The notes: generated by a model from the letters alone, not told the origin. Counted from the stretch's first letter, positions 34,176-46,284 are shown. The stretch is 64,000 bases of DNA from Vigna angularis (GCF_016808095.1 NC_068974.1:24536825-24600824); one strand, 5' to 3'. A program made the numbers and translations.

Positions 34176-34824
34176 TGGTTATTGGGCTCCCTTCCTATGT
34201 GGAGAATAGGCCTAAAAAATTGTGGACCATTATGTCTTACTAGGTTAAATGGAGATGGGTCAGATTAGTAGGACACATTATAGTCATTTGAAGAGAAGCA
34301 AAAGCCAAGTAAGAGAAAAAGGAAGAGAGAAAGCCTTTCCCGCATAACCCTAAATCTGCACTGGTATTTTCGTCGTTGTGAAGTCGTTCACCATTGGATC
34401 ATACTGAATTTTGGACAGTGGGTTCCATAAATATGGTTCTCCCTTCTGACTTTTTGCATCAGTCCTACACCAGTGGCCCTGTTTATGAGAATTTTCATCT
34501 TCTTTGTTCTCATTTGTAAGTATTTGTGCTTATTTAAATTGGCTTATTGAAAACACCATTTGGTGTTATTATTGGAGACTCTTTTGTACTCTATTATTGA
34601 TCATAGTGGATTTTTCTTTGATTTTAACGACTCGTGGTTTTTACCTTTGCATTGAGGGGTTTTCCACATTAAAATTTGTTGGTGTCTCTTTGCGCTTTGG
34701 ATTATGTTTTTGTTCAATTTTTTTAGTGCTCCTCATAGATTCTCACAAGAAGGGGGATTGAATTTCCGATGCGTTATTACTCTTTGCTAAGTTGTTATAT
34801 TTTTTTGGCCCTTTCCCCATTAGA
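34176..34824 (+). mobile_element. Copia 5' LTR (outer element, plus strand)
   Basis: It begins near TTATTGGGCTCCCTTCC, the usual start style of this Copia group (TGTTGGGCTCCC), and ends before a degenerate initiator tRNA-Met primer-binding site. Gag starts 42 bp after the end. Both boundaries are approximate. A matching 3' LTR is not found after the pol gene at 49076. Confidence 0.65.
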
Positions 34825-34825
34825 G

Positions 34826-34838
34826 TGGTATTAAAGCC
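34826..34838 (+). promoter_or_regulatory. Degenerate primer-binding site, initiator tRNA-Met type
   Basis: TGGTATTAAAGCC differs from the standard Copia TGGTATCAGAGCC at two positions (C to T and G to A), the type of change made by cytosine deamination, and lies just before gag. Confidence 0.7.
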
Positions 34839-34865
34839 AGGTTAAGGGACTGCTTAGTTTTGTGA

Positions 34866-35440
34866 ATGATGGAGGCATATACAAAAGTGATTCCTTTGAA
34901 TGAAGAAAATTATCACCTATGGAAAGGAAAGAAGAAGGACTTGCTATTTGTGAAAATTTTGCATCTTCTTGTTTTTGCTTCGAATAAGCCGAAATCCAAG
35001 TCAGATGAAGAATGAGATTTTGAACATCAACAGGTATGTGGATTTATCAAGCAGTTTGTTGATGATAATGTTTATAATTTTGTTGCTAATGAGACACATG
35101 CAAGAAGCTTATGGGATAAGCTTGAGTCCTTGTATGCTTCTAAGTCAGGGACTAATATATTGTACTTGCTGAAAAATTTTATGGAGTTGAAGTACAAGGA
35201 AGGAACTCCTGTTTCAAATCACTTGAGTGAATTCCAAGGACGCTATGATCAATTAGCAGGAGTGGGTATAAAATTTGATGATGATCTATTGGGTTTATTC
35301 TTGTTAAACTCTTTACCGGATTCATGGGAGACATTTCGGATTTCCATGATAAGTGCTACCCCTAATGGTGATATTTCTTTGCAAATGGAAAAGAGTGGTG
35401 CCCTTAATGAGGAGATGAGAAGGAAGACACAAGGTACTTA
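34866..35440 (+). pseudogene. Outer Copia gag, 5' part (interrupted)
   Basis: The frame starts with Met-Met-Glu-Ala-Tyr at 34866 and reads as a Copia gag with a UBN2-like capsid domain: 'NEENYHLWKGKKKDLL' early, then 'ARSLWDKLESLYASKS' (about 35100), 'NFMELKYKEGTPVSNHL' and 'LLGLFLLNSLPDSWETF' (about 35285-35340). A stop near 35012 and frame changes break the early part; 35130-35440 remains open. At 35440 the gene is cut by the nested minus-strand Copia and resumes at 45640. Confidence 0.88.
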
Positions 35441-37643
35441 TGTTGGAACAACCGGTACCAATTTTGTGCAGCGGAAATATTAAAACAGAGTTCGATACAA
35501 ATTGTTAAAAGCAAGGAGCTTGTTCGGTCACTTAAAAAAATGGATCCTTTAATTTTCTCTTAACGTTTTATCAAACTATTGATGAGCAGAAAATATAAAG
35601 AGTGCAAGGAGTAGAAAAATCACACAAATGATTTTTATCCTGGTTCGAATCAAAAGATTCTACGTCCAGTTGTTAATCACTATGAAGAGTGATTAACCTT
35701 TTCACTAAAAACTGTTTTACAATTACAATAGAGTGATTAAAAATAACAGTAACAAAAAGACCTTCGTTCGACGAACGAACCGGAAGGAAACAACTCTACC
35801 AACTTGAAAAAAAAGAACCGCTCTGACCTTTGACACACAAAGCGCGAGCTTCTCCTGTTCACAAGACTTGACAATAGAAATGAACTGGCATTTTAGAACT
35901 TCCTCAGATAGCACTGTATTCTTAGTTATGCTTAGTTGACTCTGGAAGGTTTTGGCAAGGAGATTTATACCCTACTGGTCTGAAAATGAAAAGATGCATT
36001 ACAACTGCCAGTGATAATCGACTATACTAAGTGATAATCGATTATATTCAAGACTTGGAACAGTTAGGATTTTTAACTCTTCAACTGATCGGTTCTAGTT
36101 CTTCACCTCCTTCTACCGTTCGGCTCGAGCTCTGACTGCCTTCAACCGTTCGGTCTTCAACTATGTTTGGCCTGAGCTCTTATCACCTTTTGCCGTTCGG
36201 CTTGGTAACTTATATCTTTCCAAATTTTTGGTGCTAACTGGTCGGTCTCACTCATTCCTCGCTACCCCTCGGTCCGAACTACTTGGTCTCAGTCAAGTCT
36301 AAAACCGTTTGGTGATGCCTTGTTTGATCACTGTCGTCACCTGTTCAGCCTGTTATTGGAAGACGTTCGATCATCAACTGTTCGGCCTGTATCTTTTAGT
36401 GACCGTTCGGTCTTTGGCTGATAATGATCATTTGGTCTTGAAGTCGTCTCTCTTTAACTTGTGTAACTGTTCGATATTCATTTGAGTTTAGCCAATGTTC
36501 AACTCCATTCGGTATTGAATTGTAATTCACCGTCCGACTTTCAACTATTAGAAACCGTTCGGTCTTTATCTGCAATCTTGTTCTTTTTTTTTCTCCCTAA
36601 TCATGATGCAGATATGCTTTTAAAACTTAATACAGGAGGCTTCATATTTTTCACTTTGTAGCATCATCAAAATCATTATCTTCATGACATCAATTAGTGC
36701 CGTCAAAATGGGTTGAAACCCATGAGCCAACCCGGCTCACCACGGGTTTGAGCCGAGTTGGGTTGGAAAAAAATGCAAATTTTTTTATGCGAGCCAATTT
36801 TGACCCGGCTCACTAAGAACCCGGCTCACTAAGAACCCGGCTCACACGGGTTGAACCCGTGGTGGGTCGGGTTGGCTCACCAACCCACCTATTTTTTTTA
36901 ATTAAATTAAATTAATTATTCAAATCCCATTTTTTTTATTAAAATCAAATTAATTATTCAAAATGCACAACCTTTACTTAGCAATAAAGCCTTTTACACT
37001 ACTGTCTTTCCAAAAGTTCCCCTTTGCAAATAAAACCCTAAGATTATAGATTGGATAATATTATAGATGAAGATAAAGAAGAAGATGCTTCAAGAGAGCA
37101 TAGTGGATTTATCCATTCAGGACTCCATTTTAATGGATGGATAATATTATAGATTGGATAAATCAAGAATATATAATTTGTTTTATCTTGTTTTTAAACC
37201 TATCATGACAGTTTTATCTTGTGCTATATATTTTTGTTAACGGCTATATGTAGTTTCTTGGTCAAACTATGTCTCATTAAACTAAATTGGAAAAATTTTG
37301 TGCTTAGCTTAGAATATATATACCAATATATTTCTTTTGTTTCATTTTCTTTTATATCAATTGGACCAATTATTACTGTTTCAATTTGATCGATGAAAGT
37401 AACATGTTATAAGAATTTGAGAAGAAGAGGGTGAAAAAAAAGTTAATTAAGTGAGCCAATGAGCCAACCCGTTTAACCCACCAACCCGTGGTGGGTCGGG
37501 TCGGATTCGAATTTTTTCGACTCGCTAATAAATGAGCCGGGTTGGGTTGGCTCACTAAGTGACAAACCCGTGGTGGGTCGGGTCGGGTCGGGTCGGGTTA
37601 CCCGTTTTGACAGCTCTAACATCAATGCTCCTCATTGGTAACA
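35441..37643 (-). mobile_element. Nested Sirevirus-like Copia, 3' LTR (with hAT insertion)
   Basis: It starts TGTTGGAACAACCGG and ends CTCATTGGTAACA. Removing the hAT element and its duplicated target leaves about 1.27 kb, which parallels the LTR at 44396-45639 along its whole length. The flank ACTTA (35436-35440) pairs with ACTTC (45640-45644), a 4-of-5 target duplication. GATAATCGATTATA-type words occur near 36010. Its Pol and PBS orientation makes this the 3' LTR. The 63-codon minus frame inside is not a gene. Confidence 0.93.
36695..37618. mobile_element. hAT-type MITE, 924 bp, perfect 8-bp TSD
   Basis: Inverted ends TAGTGCCGTCAAAATGGG and (reverse) TAGAGCTGTCAAAACGGG are flanked by identical ACATCAAT (36687-36694 and 37619-37626). 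Both ends are followed by CCAACCCGGCTCACC- and GGTGGGTCGGGT-type sequence, partly as short tandem GGGTC units (37576-37597). No transposase is present. It sits inside the 3' LTR of the nested Copia, so it is younger than that insertion. Same family as 27467-28028. Confidence 0.95.
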
Positions 37644-37659
37644 ATCTCCCCTTTTTTTA
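37644..37659 (-). promoter_or_regulatory. Polypurine tract of the nested Copia
   Basis: Minus-strand reading AAAAAAAGGGGAGAT directly adjoins the 3' LTR, the expected plus-strand primer site. Confidence 0.85.
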
Positions 37660-37950
37660 TGATGATAAAAAATCCCTTGTTTTAAAAGCATTTCTTATTT
37701 CCTGCACATATAACAGACTTACAAAAACAAACATGTTAGAAGTAACCGCATTACTTGAAAACACTTTCTCCCCCTTTTTGATCATAAGCAAAAAGTAAGT
37801 ATGCTCCCCCTTAAAATGTTCTCCCCCTCAATAAAATAATGTATGCACTAAATGAGAACATGAAAATGATTCTATTTATTTTGGGAAAATGTTATTACAG
37901 CATAAGGAAATACAACCAAATTAGTAAAACAAGCAAGCAAGGAGCCTAGT

Positions 37951-39132
37951 CTAGAAATCTGGAGTAGGTGGTCTTTCTAGAGGATGAAGATTAAGGCGAT
38001 TTTCAATGTTGCCAAGACGAGTGTCAAAATCATCAAACTTCTCAATCACACATTCCTCATGAGTTTGTTGCATTTCAATGAGTTCATCAAAACGTGCTTG
38101 ATGAGCTAAACTCATGTTTTCCAATTGCTTGGACAAATTTGCAAAGTACTCTTCCATTGAGAGAGAGGAGGATGAAGGCATGGTAGAAGGTCCAACTTCA
38201 GATGGAGCAGCAACTCCTACTGGTTTTCTCATATGGGCATCCATATCATCATCTTCATCGTCCTGATGATCATCATCCTTGTGAATGATCACGCGCCCAC
38301 GCACGACAAAACCCATTTGACGAAACGTTGTCTCTCCAATTTCAGTGCCAATTGCTTGGATGGGTTCGGTGAGCTCTCCTTCTATACGAAATCCTTTGTA
38401 TTCAATAATCCTAGAGATTAGAAGAGCGTAAGGAAGATGATAGGCATGATACTTTTTGGCCTTTACCATAGTATCAAAGATGAGTGCAGGCCAATCGATA
38501 TGGATATTATTTAAAATCCCGTAAAGAAGAAGGAGATCCTGCTCAGAACATGGAGCATGATTTGTAGCATGGGGGCACATAAGTCACACTATCAAATAAT
38601 GAATTAAGCGTTCTTCTACCTTGAAGCCACCCACCAACAGTTGACGGCGATGTGTTTGCTGTTAAGGATGTTGCAGAAATGATTGGAAGGCTAGCAAGCG
38701 ATTGAAGTCCGGAACCCCAAGGTGAACTTTGACAGCATCATCCCAAATGGTGAGTTGTGCCATGTTAGTCCATATGTCGTCATCCAAAATAATTAGGACC
38801 CCTTTTACCTTTTTTGTGACGATGCCATCGCGGTATTTTAAATTGAAGTAGAACACTCTGATGAGATCAGGATATATACAGCCTTTTTGTTCTACTAGAT
38901 GAGTAATACCGTGAGCTCCAAATAAATAAGGGAATTGGAAGCCATAAAACCGATAGAAATTCAACCTGATGAATTTAACTGCCATGAGCCGATGTTCCTG
39001 CTAAAAGTTGGCAAAATCAGCATGTTTTTCTGGATCAAAGATCCATCCTTGAATGGAAGCAAGACGAGCATCTCATGAACGAGATGAAGAAGCACTAGGA
39101 GTCATCCTACAAGGTCTTCTTGAATCAGCCAT
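37951..39132 (-). pseudogene. Envelope-like / plant transposon ORF of the nested Sirevirus-like element
   Basis: Downstream of pol, a third reading region starts at a Met at 39132 and runs to 37951 with at least two breaks (between 38985 and 39132, and 38581-38661). Its first part has 'VFYFNLKYRDGIVTKKVKGV', matching the family known as putative plant transposon or Sirevirus envelope-like proteins. The second part has an acidic Asp-rich stretch (about 38290-38230), a Ser-rich hinge and a coiled-coil-like C-terminus ending 'RPPTPDF'. The function of these proteins is unknown; transmembrane helices are not obvious here. It is certainly non-functional as it stands. Confidence 0.75.
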
Positions 39133-39608
39133 GGTAGGATGAGAAGGATGGGATGTGTGAAGAGTGAGGGGAAGAAAAGAGAGAATTTGGTGCAAATCTC
39201 ACTAGAACAGAGTTTTTGGATGCAAGAAGTGGTAGTTCAATCGATTATGAGGGAGTATTTATACGAAGAATGGAACAACTATCCATTTATGTCCGTTTAT
39301 AGTCGTTTCGGAACATTGTAACAACTCTATTATTGATACTTCACGCGTGATAATCGATTATTGTAAGTGATAATCGATTATCGCTTCAAAAAATATTTTC
39401 CAGAAGTTCAAGGACAATCGATTATTGATGGTAATAATCGATTATCCGTCCATAAACATTTTAGGATAATCGATTGTGTCTCGCAATAATCGATTAAATG
39501 CGGACCGAGCCCTTTCTCAAACGCTCGGAATAATCGATTATAACCCTTGGATAAGCGATTAAATACGTTGGGAGTACGAAAAACGTGAAAAAGTCAGAAA
39601 TCCCGAGT
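39133..39608. repeat. Pol-env spacer with clustered AATCGATTA palindromes
   Basis: Between 39238 and 39560 there are about nine copies of AATCGATTA or one-base variants, several extended to GATAATCGATTAT. They have irregular spacing and both halves self-complementary. The same motif recurs in the LTRs of this and other Copia elements in the window. Confidence 0.85.
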
Positions 39609-42600
39609 TTAAGACATATCTATGACTCCTAACTCTCTTCTAGGTTCATAGAATCTATCTTTAGGCAAGGCTTTTGTGAAAATATCTGCTAATTGATTCA
39701 AAGTATCAATATATTCTATAGAGCAATCACCTTTTTGGATATGATCTCTTAAGAAGGGATGTCTTATCTCTATATGCTTAGTTCTAGAGTGCATTATGGG
39801 GTTCTTGGTTAGGTTTATAGCACTAGTATTGTCACATTTCAGAGGAATGTGATCAAGGAAGATATCAAAATCCTCCAATTGTTGTTTCATCCACAAGATT
39901 TGGGCACAACCGTTGCCTGCAGCTATATATTCAGCTTCAGTGGTAGACAAGGTGATGCATGCTTGTTTCTTTGAGTGCCAAGACACTAAAGAACAGCCTA
40001 GAAAATAACAAGTACCACTAGTACTCTTCCTAACTATTTTATAGCCCCCATAATCTGCATCAGAATAACCAACTAAGCTAGGCAATGCATCAGAAGGATA
40101 CCAAAGTCCAAAAGGGATAGTTCCTTTAAGGTATTTCAAGATTCTCTTAACAGCAATTAAATGAGATTCCTTAGGATTTGCTTGGTACCTAGCACATACA
40201 CACACTTTGCATAATATCTGGTCTACTAACAGTAAGATACAATAGAGATTCTATCATCCCTCTAAACAAAGTTTGATTAACGTCTACTCCAGATTCATCC
40301 TTATCTAAGTAACAAGAAGTTTCCATAGGGGTGGTGGCTTCTTTACAAGTATCCATTCCAAATTTTTTAAGTACTTCTCTACAGTATTAGGTTTGGGACA
40401 CAAAGGTTCCCCCTTCCATTTTCTTTATTTGTAGTCCTAAAAAGAAATTCAGTTCACCCATCATAGACATCTCAAACTCACCTTGCATTATATTTGCAAA
40501 ACCTTCACATAATGAATCATCAGTAGATCCAAATATAATATCATCAAGATACACTTGAACAAGCAGAATATGCTTTCCCACTTTCTTAATGAATAAGGTT
40601 GAATAAACCTTTCATCTAGAAAAATCTTTTTCAATCAAGAAGGTACTATGTCTTTCATACCAAGACCTAGGTGCCTGTTTAATGCCATACAATGCCTTTT
40701 TAGTTTATACACATGATCAGGAAATTTAAAATCTTCAAATCCAGGAGGTTGACTAACATATACCTCCTCTTTTATAAAACCATTCAAAAATGCACTTTTG
40801 ACATCCATTTGATATAATTTAAATTTCATCAATGATGCATAAGAAAGTAAAAGTCTAATTGCTTCTAACCTAGCTACCAGGGCGTAGGTCTCATCATAAT
40901 CTATACCTTCCTCTTGACAATAGCCCTTTGCAACTAGCCTTGCTTTGTTCTTTGTAATGTTTCCATCTTCATCAAGCTTATTTCTAAACACCCATTTTGT
41001 GCCAAGGACTTGATAGTCTTCTTTTCTAGGAATAAGTTCCCAAACGTCATTCCTTACAAATTGGTTTAGCTCTTCTTGCATAGCAATGCACCGCTTATCA
41101 TCTTGAAGAGCTTCTTTTATGTTCTTGGGTTCTATTTGAGACACAAAAGCTACTGTTAGACAAAAATTATTTAAATTACGTCTAGTAGTTACCCCTTTTG
41201 AAATGTCTCCAATGATGTTGTCCATAGGGAGCCCACGTGGTTGTTTATAGTTCTTAGGATCCACTTCTTGATTTTGAGTTTGTCTATGATTATTTTCTTT
41301 TAAGTACATCTCTTCAAGAGCTTCCCTTAAGTAATCTCATCTCCTAGAATAGGTTTGTTTGACTTAAGAGGGTTTACCTCAAGGTCCACAATTTCATCAA
41401 AGACAACATGTATTGACTCCTCAATTATTAGAGTTCTTCTATTAAATACTCTGTATGCTTTGCTAGTTAATGAATAACCTAAAAAGATAGCTTCATCAGA
41501 TTTAGCATTTAATTTTCCTAGATTATCTTTACCGTTATTTAATACAAAGCATTTGCATCTGAAGATTCTTAAATGTGACACATTCGGTTTTCTACCTTTA
41601 AACAATTCATAGGGAGTTAACTTAAGAATGGGTCTAATAAGCATCATGTACATAACAAGCAGTACTAACTGCATCAGCCCAAAAATATTTAGGTACATCA
41701 TATTCATTTAAAAAAGTCCTAACCAATTCTTCTAATGACCTGTTTTTCCTTTCAACAACCCCATTATGTTGAGGAGTTCTAGGAGCAGAAAAATTATGAG
41801 TAATTCCATACTTATCACAATTTTTCAAAGGATTCATTTTGAAACTCACCCTCGTGATCACTTCTCAAAGTTTTGATTTTCAAATCCTTTTCATTTTGAA
41901 TACGTTTTGCAAAAGTTTTGAATGCTTTAAAAGCTTCATTTTTCAAGGTCAAAAAGAGGGTCCAAGAAATCTAGTGTAATCATCAACAATTACAAGTGCA
42001 TAATAGTTCCCACCAAAACTTTTAATTTTAGATGGACCAAACAAGTCCATATGCAAAAGTTCTAAAGGTTTTGATGTAGCGATCATGCTTTTGGATGAAA
42101 AAGAAGATTTTGTTTGTTTTCCTTTTTGACATGCATAGCATAATTTGTCTTTCTCAAACTTTAACTTAGGCAATCCAATTACAAGATCTTTGGAAATCAA
42201 TTTATTTAGATGTTGCATATGAATGTGTTAAGCTCTTTTATGCCATAGCCAAGGATTTTCCTCCTTAACAACTAAACATGTTATACTATGACTAGATGCA
42301 CTTTCAATATCAATCAAATAAATGTTATTATATCTAACACCTTCCAAAGCAATATCAGAAGAATTCTTAAAGTATACGGTGCATTTGTCACTTTCAAAAG
42401 TTACCTTGAGACCTTTGTCGCATAATTGGCTTATGCTTAGGAGATTGTGTTTGAGACCTTCAACGTATAAAACGTCTTTTATTGTCAATGTGTTTCCTCC
42501 TCCAATGTCTCCGGTTCCAATGATTCTACCTTTGTTGTTATCCCCATATGTTACAAATCCTTGCTTCTTCTCAAATGAGATGAACCTTTTCTTGTCACCA

Positions 42601-42668
42601 GTCATGTGTCTTGAACAACCACTATCAAGATACCATAATGACTTCTTTGACTTAGTAGGTTCCTGCAA
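39609..42668 (-). pseudogene. Nested Copia pol: protease, integrase, RT, RNase H (degraded)
   Basis: Minus-strand domains in order. Protease: 'WYLDSGCSRHMTG' with the catalytic Asp-Ser-Gly intact (42640). Integrase zinc finger and core: 'CYACQKGKQTKSSF' (42130), 'HMDLFGPSKIKSFGG' (42060) and 'APRTPQHNGVVERKNRS' (41790). Integrase tail: 'PYELFKGRKPN' (41620). RT: '[13 protein letters not shown]' (40990), '[11 protein letters not shown]' (40800), 'YLDDIIFGS' (40550). RNase H: 'YSDADYGGYK' (40060), 'STTEAEYIAAGNG' (39935), 'DIFTKALPKDRFY' (39655). Stops or frame changes separate these blocks (near 42225, 41940, 41320, 40620 and 40210). It is a recognisable but dead Sirevirus-like polyprotein. 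Confidence 0.95.
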
Positions 42669-42739
42669 AACAAGTTGAGCAAGAATTTAGGTCCCCAATC
42701 TCATTATGGGTCCTTGGGGTTAGTTCATACAATCAAACA

Positions 42740-44350
42740 TCATTTTATAACTTTAACCCATGCAAATTTCCCATTTGGAACATCACAATGTTTAACGTTG
42801 CATTTGTTTGATGTATTACCATGTTTCATGCAGTAAAAACAACAAACCTCATGTACCTTATTTTTCACAAAAGTTCCCTTTTCAAGCCAAACTCTACGAG
42901 TTCTTTTCACTTTAGACTTCTTGTTTTGATGCATGTTTCTATTTCTCACATTGCTTTTAGTAAAAATTGTTTTAACATGTGAATGAGGCTTAGTTGCCTT
43001 TGCAAGTAAGTTCTCAAGTATGTCAATATCAAACATATGACTCTTACAAGATAGACATTCAACAGGTTGTACATATGCATTAGATTCAGACAATTTAGTT
43101 TCAAGATTACTAACTTTGTTTCTCAAAACAACTTCTTCATCTAGCACTTTTTCATACTTCAATTTCAGTTCATTATGCTCCTTTTTTAGCTTTTTATGTG
43201 CAGCATCAAGTTTTTATGATTCATTCATTAATTCAAAGAATGCTTTTTGTAAATCTAACTCACTAGACTCAAAGCTAGAATCACTTACTTGACTTCCAGC
43301 ATCTTCTGAGTTAGCCATTAAGCAAAGATTTGCTTCTTCATCTGAATCACTCGAGCTTGAAGAGCTAGAAGCATTTTCTTCCCAAGCTATGTAACCTTTC
43401 TTCTTCTTTGGAAACTTTCTTTCCTTCTTTTCTTCACTCTTCTTATTCTTAGGACAGTCAGTCTTCACATGTCCTCTTTCTCCACCTCCATAGCACTTGA
43501 TACTTGATGGAGAACCTTAACTTTCTTTTCTTTCTCCACGATATTTTTCTTTACCTTTTGCTCTCATGAACTTTGCAAATTTCTTTATCATGAGGCTCAT
43601 GTTTTCCTCATCATCAGAGTCATCATCCTCATTTCTTTTTGAACTTTTTCCCTTAGAAATTTCAGATTTGAAGGCAAGAGTCTTCTTCCTTCCTTGATCC
43701 TCTTCCGCAGTCAATCTATTCAATTCAAGTTCATGCTAACGAAGCTTTCCAAAGAGAATTTCCATCGACATTTGGGTGAGATTTTGTGACTCTGAGATAG
43801 CTGTCACTTTTGGTTGCCAAGACCTATCCAATGATTTCAGAATTTTTACATTTAATTCATCAGTATCAAATGTTTTACCCAACCCAGTTAAGTGGTTCAC
43901 AATATGAGTGAAGCGCTTTTGAACATCAGAAATAGTTTCTCTAGGTTGCATTCTGAACATCTCATACTCATGGATGAGCGTGTTCTTCCTTGCGCGTTTT
44001 ACATCATCAGTACCCTCATGTGTGACTCTGAGGACCTCCCACATCTTTTGTGCTGTCTTACAAACTAAAATTCTATAAAACTCATCAAGTACAACAGCAG
44101 ATGAAATAATATTGATCTCTTCTATATTCCTTAGGAGTTTAGTTAAAGTATGGTTTTTCTATGTCTACACCATCAACAGTTCTTTTAGGAATACAAGGCC
44201 ATTTAGTACAGCTTCCCAGATGCCTATGTCAATAGACCCCATAAAAATTTCCATTCTGACTTTCCAAAAGGCATAATTATCACTAGTAAAAAGTGGTAGT
44301 CTGTTTATGGAAGCACCCTCGACATATACTTGATTTTGATGACCAGCCAT
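42740..44350 (-). pseudogene. Nested Copia gag (degraded)
   Basis: It starts at the Met at 44350 ('MAGHQNQVYVEG'), 45 bp inside the PBS. The first part has 'LFTSDNYAFWKVRMEIF', the Copia gag opening. The capsid region 'EMFRMQPRETISDVQKRF' and 'LKSLDRSWQPKVTAI' is at about 43960-43810. An acidic and lysine-rich region with 'DDDSDDEENMSLM' and a Ser-rich 'ASSSSSSSDSDEEANL' follow. Two zinc knuckles are damaged: the first reads CYGGGERGHVKTDC, its second Cys changed to Gly, and the second reads CFYCMKHGNTSNKC, with Asn in place of His. Stops occur near 44165, 43735, 43517 and 43213. The long C-terminal coiled-coil gag extension fits a Sirevirus. Confidence 0.9.
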
Positions 44351-44380
44351 TTTCGAAAAATTTGAAAGAATATCAAAGCA

Positions 44381-44393
44381 AGCTCTGATACCA
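44381..44393 (-). promoter_or_regulatory. Primer-binding site of the nested Copia, initiator tRNA-Met
   Basis: Read on the minus strand, TGGTATCAGAGCT stands two bases from the 5' LTR end and is the standard Copia site complementary to the 3' end of initiator tRNA-Met. It is fully intact. Confidence 0.93.
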
Positions 44394-44395
44394 AT

Positions 44396-45639
44396 TGTTG
44401 GAACAACCGGTACCAATTTTGCACAGTGGAAATATTAAAACAGAGTTCGATACAGATTGTTAAAAGCAAGGAGCTTGTTCGGTCACTTAAAAAAATGGTT
44501 CCTTTAATTTTCTCTTAAAAGTTTTATCAAACTATTGATGAGAAGAAAATATAAAGAGTGCAGGGACTAGAAAAATCACACAAATGATTTTTTTCCTAAT
44601 ACGAATCAAAAGATTCTACGTCCAGTTGTTAATCACTATGAAGAGTGATTAACCTTTTCACTAAAAACTTGTTTACAATTACAATAGAGTGATTAAAAAT
44701 AACAGTAACAAAAACACCTTCCTCCGACGAGCGAACCGGAAGGAAACAACTCTGCCAACTTGAAGAGAACCGCTCCGACCTTTGACACAGAAAGCGCGAG
44801 CTTCTCCTATTCACAAGACATGATAATAGCAATGAACTGACACTTGAGAACTTCCTCAGATAGCACTGTATTCTTAGTTACGCTTAGTTGACTCTAGAAG
44901 GTTTTGGCAAGGAGATTTATACCCTACTGGTATGAAAATGAAAAGACGCATTATAACTACCAGTGATAATCGATTATACTAAGTGATAATCGATTATATG
45001 CGAGACTTGAAACAATTAAGATTTTTAATTCTTCAACTAATCGGTTTCAATTCTTCACCTCCTTCTATCGTTCGGCTCGAGCTTTGACTGCCTTTTGTCG
45101 TTCGGTCTTCAACTATGTTTGGCCTGAGCTCTTATCACCTTTTGTCGTTCGGCTTGGTAACTTATATCTTTCCAAACATTCGGTGCTAACTGCTCGGTCT
45201 CAGTCATTCCTCGCTACCGCTCGGTCCGAACTACTTAGTCTCAGTCAAGTATAAAACCGTTCGGTGATGCCTTGTTTGATCACTGTTGTCACCTGTTCAA
45301 CCTGTTGTTGGAAGTCGTTCGATCATTAACTGTTCGGCCTGTATCTTTCAGTGACCGTTCGGTCTTGAAGTGTTCTCTCTTTAACTTGTGTAACCGTTCG
45401 GTATTCAACTGAGTTTAGCCAATGTTCAACTCCGTTCGGCATTGAACTGTAATACACCGTCCGACTTTCAACTATTAGAAACCGTTTGGTCGTTATCTGC
45501 AATCTTATTCTTTTTTTTTTCTCGCTGATCATCATGCAGATATGCTTTTAAAACTTAATACAAGGGGCTTCATATTTTTCACTTTGTAGCATCATCAAAA
45601 TCATTATCTTCATGACACCAATGCTCCTCATTGGTAACA
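44396..45639 (-). mobile_element. Nested Copia 5' LTR
   Basis: 1244 bp beginning TGTTGGAACAACCGG and ending CATTGGTAACA. It parallels 35441-37643 except for the hAT insertion and scattered substitutions. Two GATAATCGATTATA motifs lie at about 44963-44998, and CGTTCGG words recur many times between 45060 and 45490. The 63-70 codon minus frames are not genes. Confidence 0.94.
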
Positions 45640-46284
45640 ACTTCATCTCATTCAGAAGTACTTATTATAGAGAATAGGGGGAGAATCCAGAAGAAAGAAC
45701 AAAATAGTGGTAGAGATAAAAGCAGGAGAAAATCCAGGTCTCAGTACAAGAATGTGGAGTGTCACTGTTGTCACAAAACAGGGCATATAAAGAAGAACTA
45801 TTTTTTGTGGAAGAAAGAGACCAAAGACAAAAAAGGTAAGCAAATAGAAAAAGATATTAATGATGGTGATTGTGTTATTACTACATGTGGTGACCTTGTT
45901 TGTCTTCGTGATTATGACACTATTAATCTTGTATCTGATGAAAGCATTGGATAATTAATAGTGGTGCTACACTGCATGTTACATTTAGGAAGGAGTTCTT
46001 CACATCTTATACACCTAGTGATTTTGGAGTATTGAAGATTGGTAATGATGAGGTGTCTAAGGTTGATGGTGTTGGTGATGTTCACTTGTAAACCAACATG
46101 GGATGCAGTTGTTGCTTAGAGGAGTTAAACATGCTCCAGATGTTCGCTTTAACTTGATTTATGTGCAGGTACTTGATGGTGGTCGATATGATAACCACTT
46201 TGGTTCTAGGAAGTAGAAGCTAACCAAAGGTAACTTGATCGTGGCTAAAGGAGAGAAAAACTCTAAGCTTACTGGACAAAAGCT
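45640..46284 (+). pseudogene. Outer Copia gag 3' part and protease
   Basis: Gag resumes with 'SSHSEVLIIENRGR', then a zinc knuckle CHCCHKTGHIKKNY in which the last Cys is Tyr. The protease follows after a 1-nt frame change: the motif reads WIINSGATLHVT near 45948-45983, so the catalytic Asp is Asn (codon 45957-45959). More frame shifts and stops follow to 46284. The flanking text fits gag cleanly to 35440 when the nested element is removed. Confidence 0.88.
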
